DNA of 64,000 nt, taken from an uncultured SAR86 cluster bacterium. Its GTDB lineage: Bacteria; Pseudomonadota; Gammaproteobacteria; Magnimaribacterales; Magnimaribacteraceae. Positions 61,986-64,000 of the stretch are shown here, one piece after another. Made by a program: the position numbers and the translations under genes. The number at the start of each line of letters is the position of its first letter. Positions within the stretch are counted from its first letter, which is position 1. The notes beneath the pieces were generated by a model, which was given only the letters and a program-made list of their open reading frames with translations, ran no database searches and was not told the DNA's origin. The stretch is from NCBI GenBank assembly GCA_902574355.1, contig CACGNN010000001.1, positions 124,001 to 188,000 on the forward strand, written 5' to 3'.

Positions 61986-62950
61986 ATAGATAATAATTCT
62001 TTTTGTATATTCTCATCAATTAAAGGAATAACTTCGGTACTCTCTAGATTTTCTTTTAATTGCTCAAGTTTGGAGGCTCCTAAGATTACTGTCGAGACGT
62101 TTTTATTTAGTAGACACCAGGCTATAGCAAGTTTTGACATGCTGATATTTAACTTTTCTGCAATTGGCGCTAACTTTGTAACTCTTCCCATCCTCTCCTG
62201 ACCTCGATCAGACTCCACCATACTTTTTTTCAGCCATTCATAACCAGACAAGGTTGCTCTAGAGCCCTCTGGAATACCATCAAGATATTTTCCTGTTAAA
62301 GCACCGGAAGCTAAAGGAGACCAGATAGTAGTACCGAGACCATACTTCTCATAGAGTGGTCCGTATTCGTTCTCAAATCTATTTCTATCGAGCAGGTTAT
62401 ATTGTGGTTGCTCCATAGAAGGAGGAGTTAAGTGATTCGTAAAGGCAAATTCATATGCTTCTGTAATTTCTTCAGCAGTCCATTCTGAAGTTCCCCAATA
62501 CAAAACTTTACCCTGAGTAACTAGATTATGCATAGCCCAAACAGTTTCGCCTATGGGTGTATCAGGGTCAGCCCTGTGACAGAAAAAGAGATCTAGATAA
62601 TCTACTTGTAGTCTTTCCAGTGCTTGATGACAGGCTTCGGTTATATGCTTTCTGCTAAGGCCGATTTGAGTTGGTAACGGATTTTCTTTAGCTCCAAAGA
62701 ATACCTTTGAAGAGACGCAATAAGAATCTCTAGGATTTGTTAGGGCTTTTAATGCCTTACCCATTACAATCTCAGACTCTCCTCTTTCGTATCCTTCGGC
62801 ATTATCAAAGAAGTTAATACCTGCGTCTAAGCAAGTTCCAAACATAGACTCAGCAAGTTTAGTATCTACTTGTTTATTGAAAGTTACCCATGATCCAAAT
62901 GAAAGTTCTGAAACTTTCAGACCTGATTTGCCTAAATTTCTATATTTCAT
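61982..62950 (-). CDS. Aldo/keto reductase family protein (Kv-beta-like)
   Basis: MKYRNLGKSGLKVSELSFGSWVTF, GINFFDNAEGYERGESEIVMGKAL, VDYLDLFFCHRAD, YWGTSEWTAEEI. Confidence 0.93.
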   Translation of the reverse strand: MKYRNLGKSGLKVSELSFGSWVTFNKQVDTKLAESMFGTCLDAGINFFDNAEGYERGESEIVMGKALKALTNPRDSYCVSSKVFFGAKENPLPTQIGLSRKHITEACHQALERLQVDYLDLFFCHRADPDTPIGETVWAMHNLVTQGKVLYWGTSEWTAEEITEAYEFAFTNHLTPPSMEQPQYNLLDRNRFENEYGPLYEKYGLGTTIWSPLASGALTGKYLDGIPEGSRATLSGYEWLKKSMVESDRGQERMGRVTKLAPIAEKLNISMSKLAIAWCLLNKNVSTVILGASKLEQLKENLESTEVIPLIDENIQKELLSI

Positions 62951-62951
62951 A

Positions 62952-64000
62952 TTATTCCTCTAATAAAACTTGTTTTAATATCTCAACACCTTTTTCTATT
63001 TCCGAATTCGAGATATTTAGAGCAGGAGCTAATCTAAGGCAATTTGAACCTGCGGAAACCAAGATTAAGCCTTGTTCATATGCTTGATCTAAAACTTCAT
63101 TAGCACTTTTATCTACTAAATCGCAACCAATCCATAATCCCGCCGACCTTATATCTGAGAAGATTCCCTGAGTTTCTAACTCAGATAAGAGATTTAAAAA
63201 TAATTTCTCCTTTTCACTGACATCACTAAGAAATTTTTCATCACTCACTATATTTAATACTTCATGAGCGACTGCACAGGCAATTGGATTGCCTCCAAAA
63301 GTTGAGCCATGAGTGCCTGGCTTCATACTCTCACCAATTACTTTTGTCGTTAGTGTGGCTCCAATAGGTATTCCACCACCTAATCCCTTGGCAGATGTCA
63401 CTATGTCCGGTTGAATGTCATAGTTCATGTATCCATAGAGGCTTCCCATTCTACCAACTCCACTTTGTACTTCGTCAATTATAAGAAGAGCACCTTTTTC
63501 AGACGTCACCTCATGTAGTTTTGTCATAAAGTCATTCGTCGCTTTGAAGACTCCAGCCTCTCCTTGAACTGGTTCAAGAATAACAGCTGCAGTTTTATCC
63601 GTAATAAGCTCATCTAAACATGACAAGTCATTAAATAATCCGTGCTTGATCCCAGGCATTAGGGGTTCGAATCCATTCCTATGCATTTCAGAACTACCTA
63701 GAGATATATTTAAAAGGGATCTTCCATGAAAAGAGTTTTGAAAAGAAACTATTTCATTTCTATTTTCATTTCTCGAAGAGTGATATTTTCTAGCTATTTT
63801 TATAGCAGCTTCGTTAGCCTCTGATCCCGAATTACTAAAAAAAATATTTTCTGCAAAAGTTAACTCAGTTAGCTTATTAGCTAATTTAATCGCTGGCTCA
63901 TTTGTTAAGTAATTACTAAGATGCCATATTTTTTTTGACTGATCTGTCAGTGCCTTGACAAGAGAAGGGTGAGAATGACCTAAGGAATTGACGGCTATTC
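62952..64000 (-). CDS. argD: Acetylornithine/succinyldiaminopimelate-type class III aminotransferase, partial (N-terminus beyond window end)
   Basis: Frame stays open upstream of the listed start (VSFQNSFHGRSLLNISLGSSEMHRNGFEPLMPG...); LIIDEVQSGVGRMGSLYGY, TSAKGLGGGIPIGA, HGSTFGGNPIACAVA. Confidence 0.88.
   Translation of the reverse strand, partial: IAVNSLGHSHPSLVKALTDQSKKIWHLSNYLTNEPAIKLANKLTELTFAENIFFSNSGSEANEAAIKIARKYHSSRNENRNEIVSFQNSFHGRSLLNISLGSSEMHRNGFEPLMPGIKHGLFNDLSCLDELITDKTAAVILEPVQGEAGVFKATNDFMTKLHEVTSEKGALLIIDEVQSGVGRMGSLYGYMNYDIQPDIVTSAKGLGGGIPIGATLTTKVIGESMKPGTHGSTFGGNPIACAVAHEVLNIVSDEKFLSDVSEKEKLFLNLLSELETQGIFSDIRSAGLWIGCDLVDKSANEVLDQAYEQGLILVSAGSNCLRLAPALNISNSEIEKGVEILKQVLLEE

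Noticed and set aside
63684-63686. ATG at 63686 as start of the aminotransferase
   Set aside because: The frame is open and homologous upstream (NSFHGRSLLNISLG), so the true start lies beyond the window.

Overview
AT-rich, gene-dense window that reads as the core chromosome of a streamlined marine gammaproteobacterium. A SAR86-like source is inferred only from composition and gene content. Well-recognised blocks: lptD (partial, runs off the left edge); amgK-murU-rpe-trpE-trpG-trpD-trpC; an RRM protein; fis-purH-purD-coq7; rsmE-gshB-ruvX-dnaG-rpoD-tRNA(CAT); a COG0523/DUF1826/DUF411 metal-related cluster; a photolyase with a DUF3429 protein; tRNA-Lys(CTT); a lipid/acyl-CoA catabolic stretch with three acyl-CoA dehydrogenases; a TPP-riboswitch-controlled TonB receptor plus PnuC/PnuT-type transporter; katG; coaD/mutM; tolC; a P450/lipocalin-like/kinase/DUF6285 cluster; parE-parC; an aldo/keto reductase; and an argD-like aminotransferase (partial, runs off the right edge). 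I saw no transposase, integrase, prophage, CRISPR array or recognisable defence island. The most interesting items are: (1) a very compact TPP riboswitch whose 3' end contains the Shine-Dalgarno sequence and abuts the start codon of a TonB receptor; (2) the P450/lipocalin-like/APH-kinase/DUF6285 cluster; (3) an unlisted 39-aa membrane ORF with three upstream TGTGAA repeats at exact 11-bp spacing; (4) a three-hairpin intergenic region between trpC and the RRM gene; (5) terminators that overlap the C-terminal codons of genes, and convergent genes that share stop-codon bases. All family assignments come from motif recognition by eye. No database search was run.
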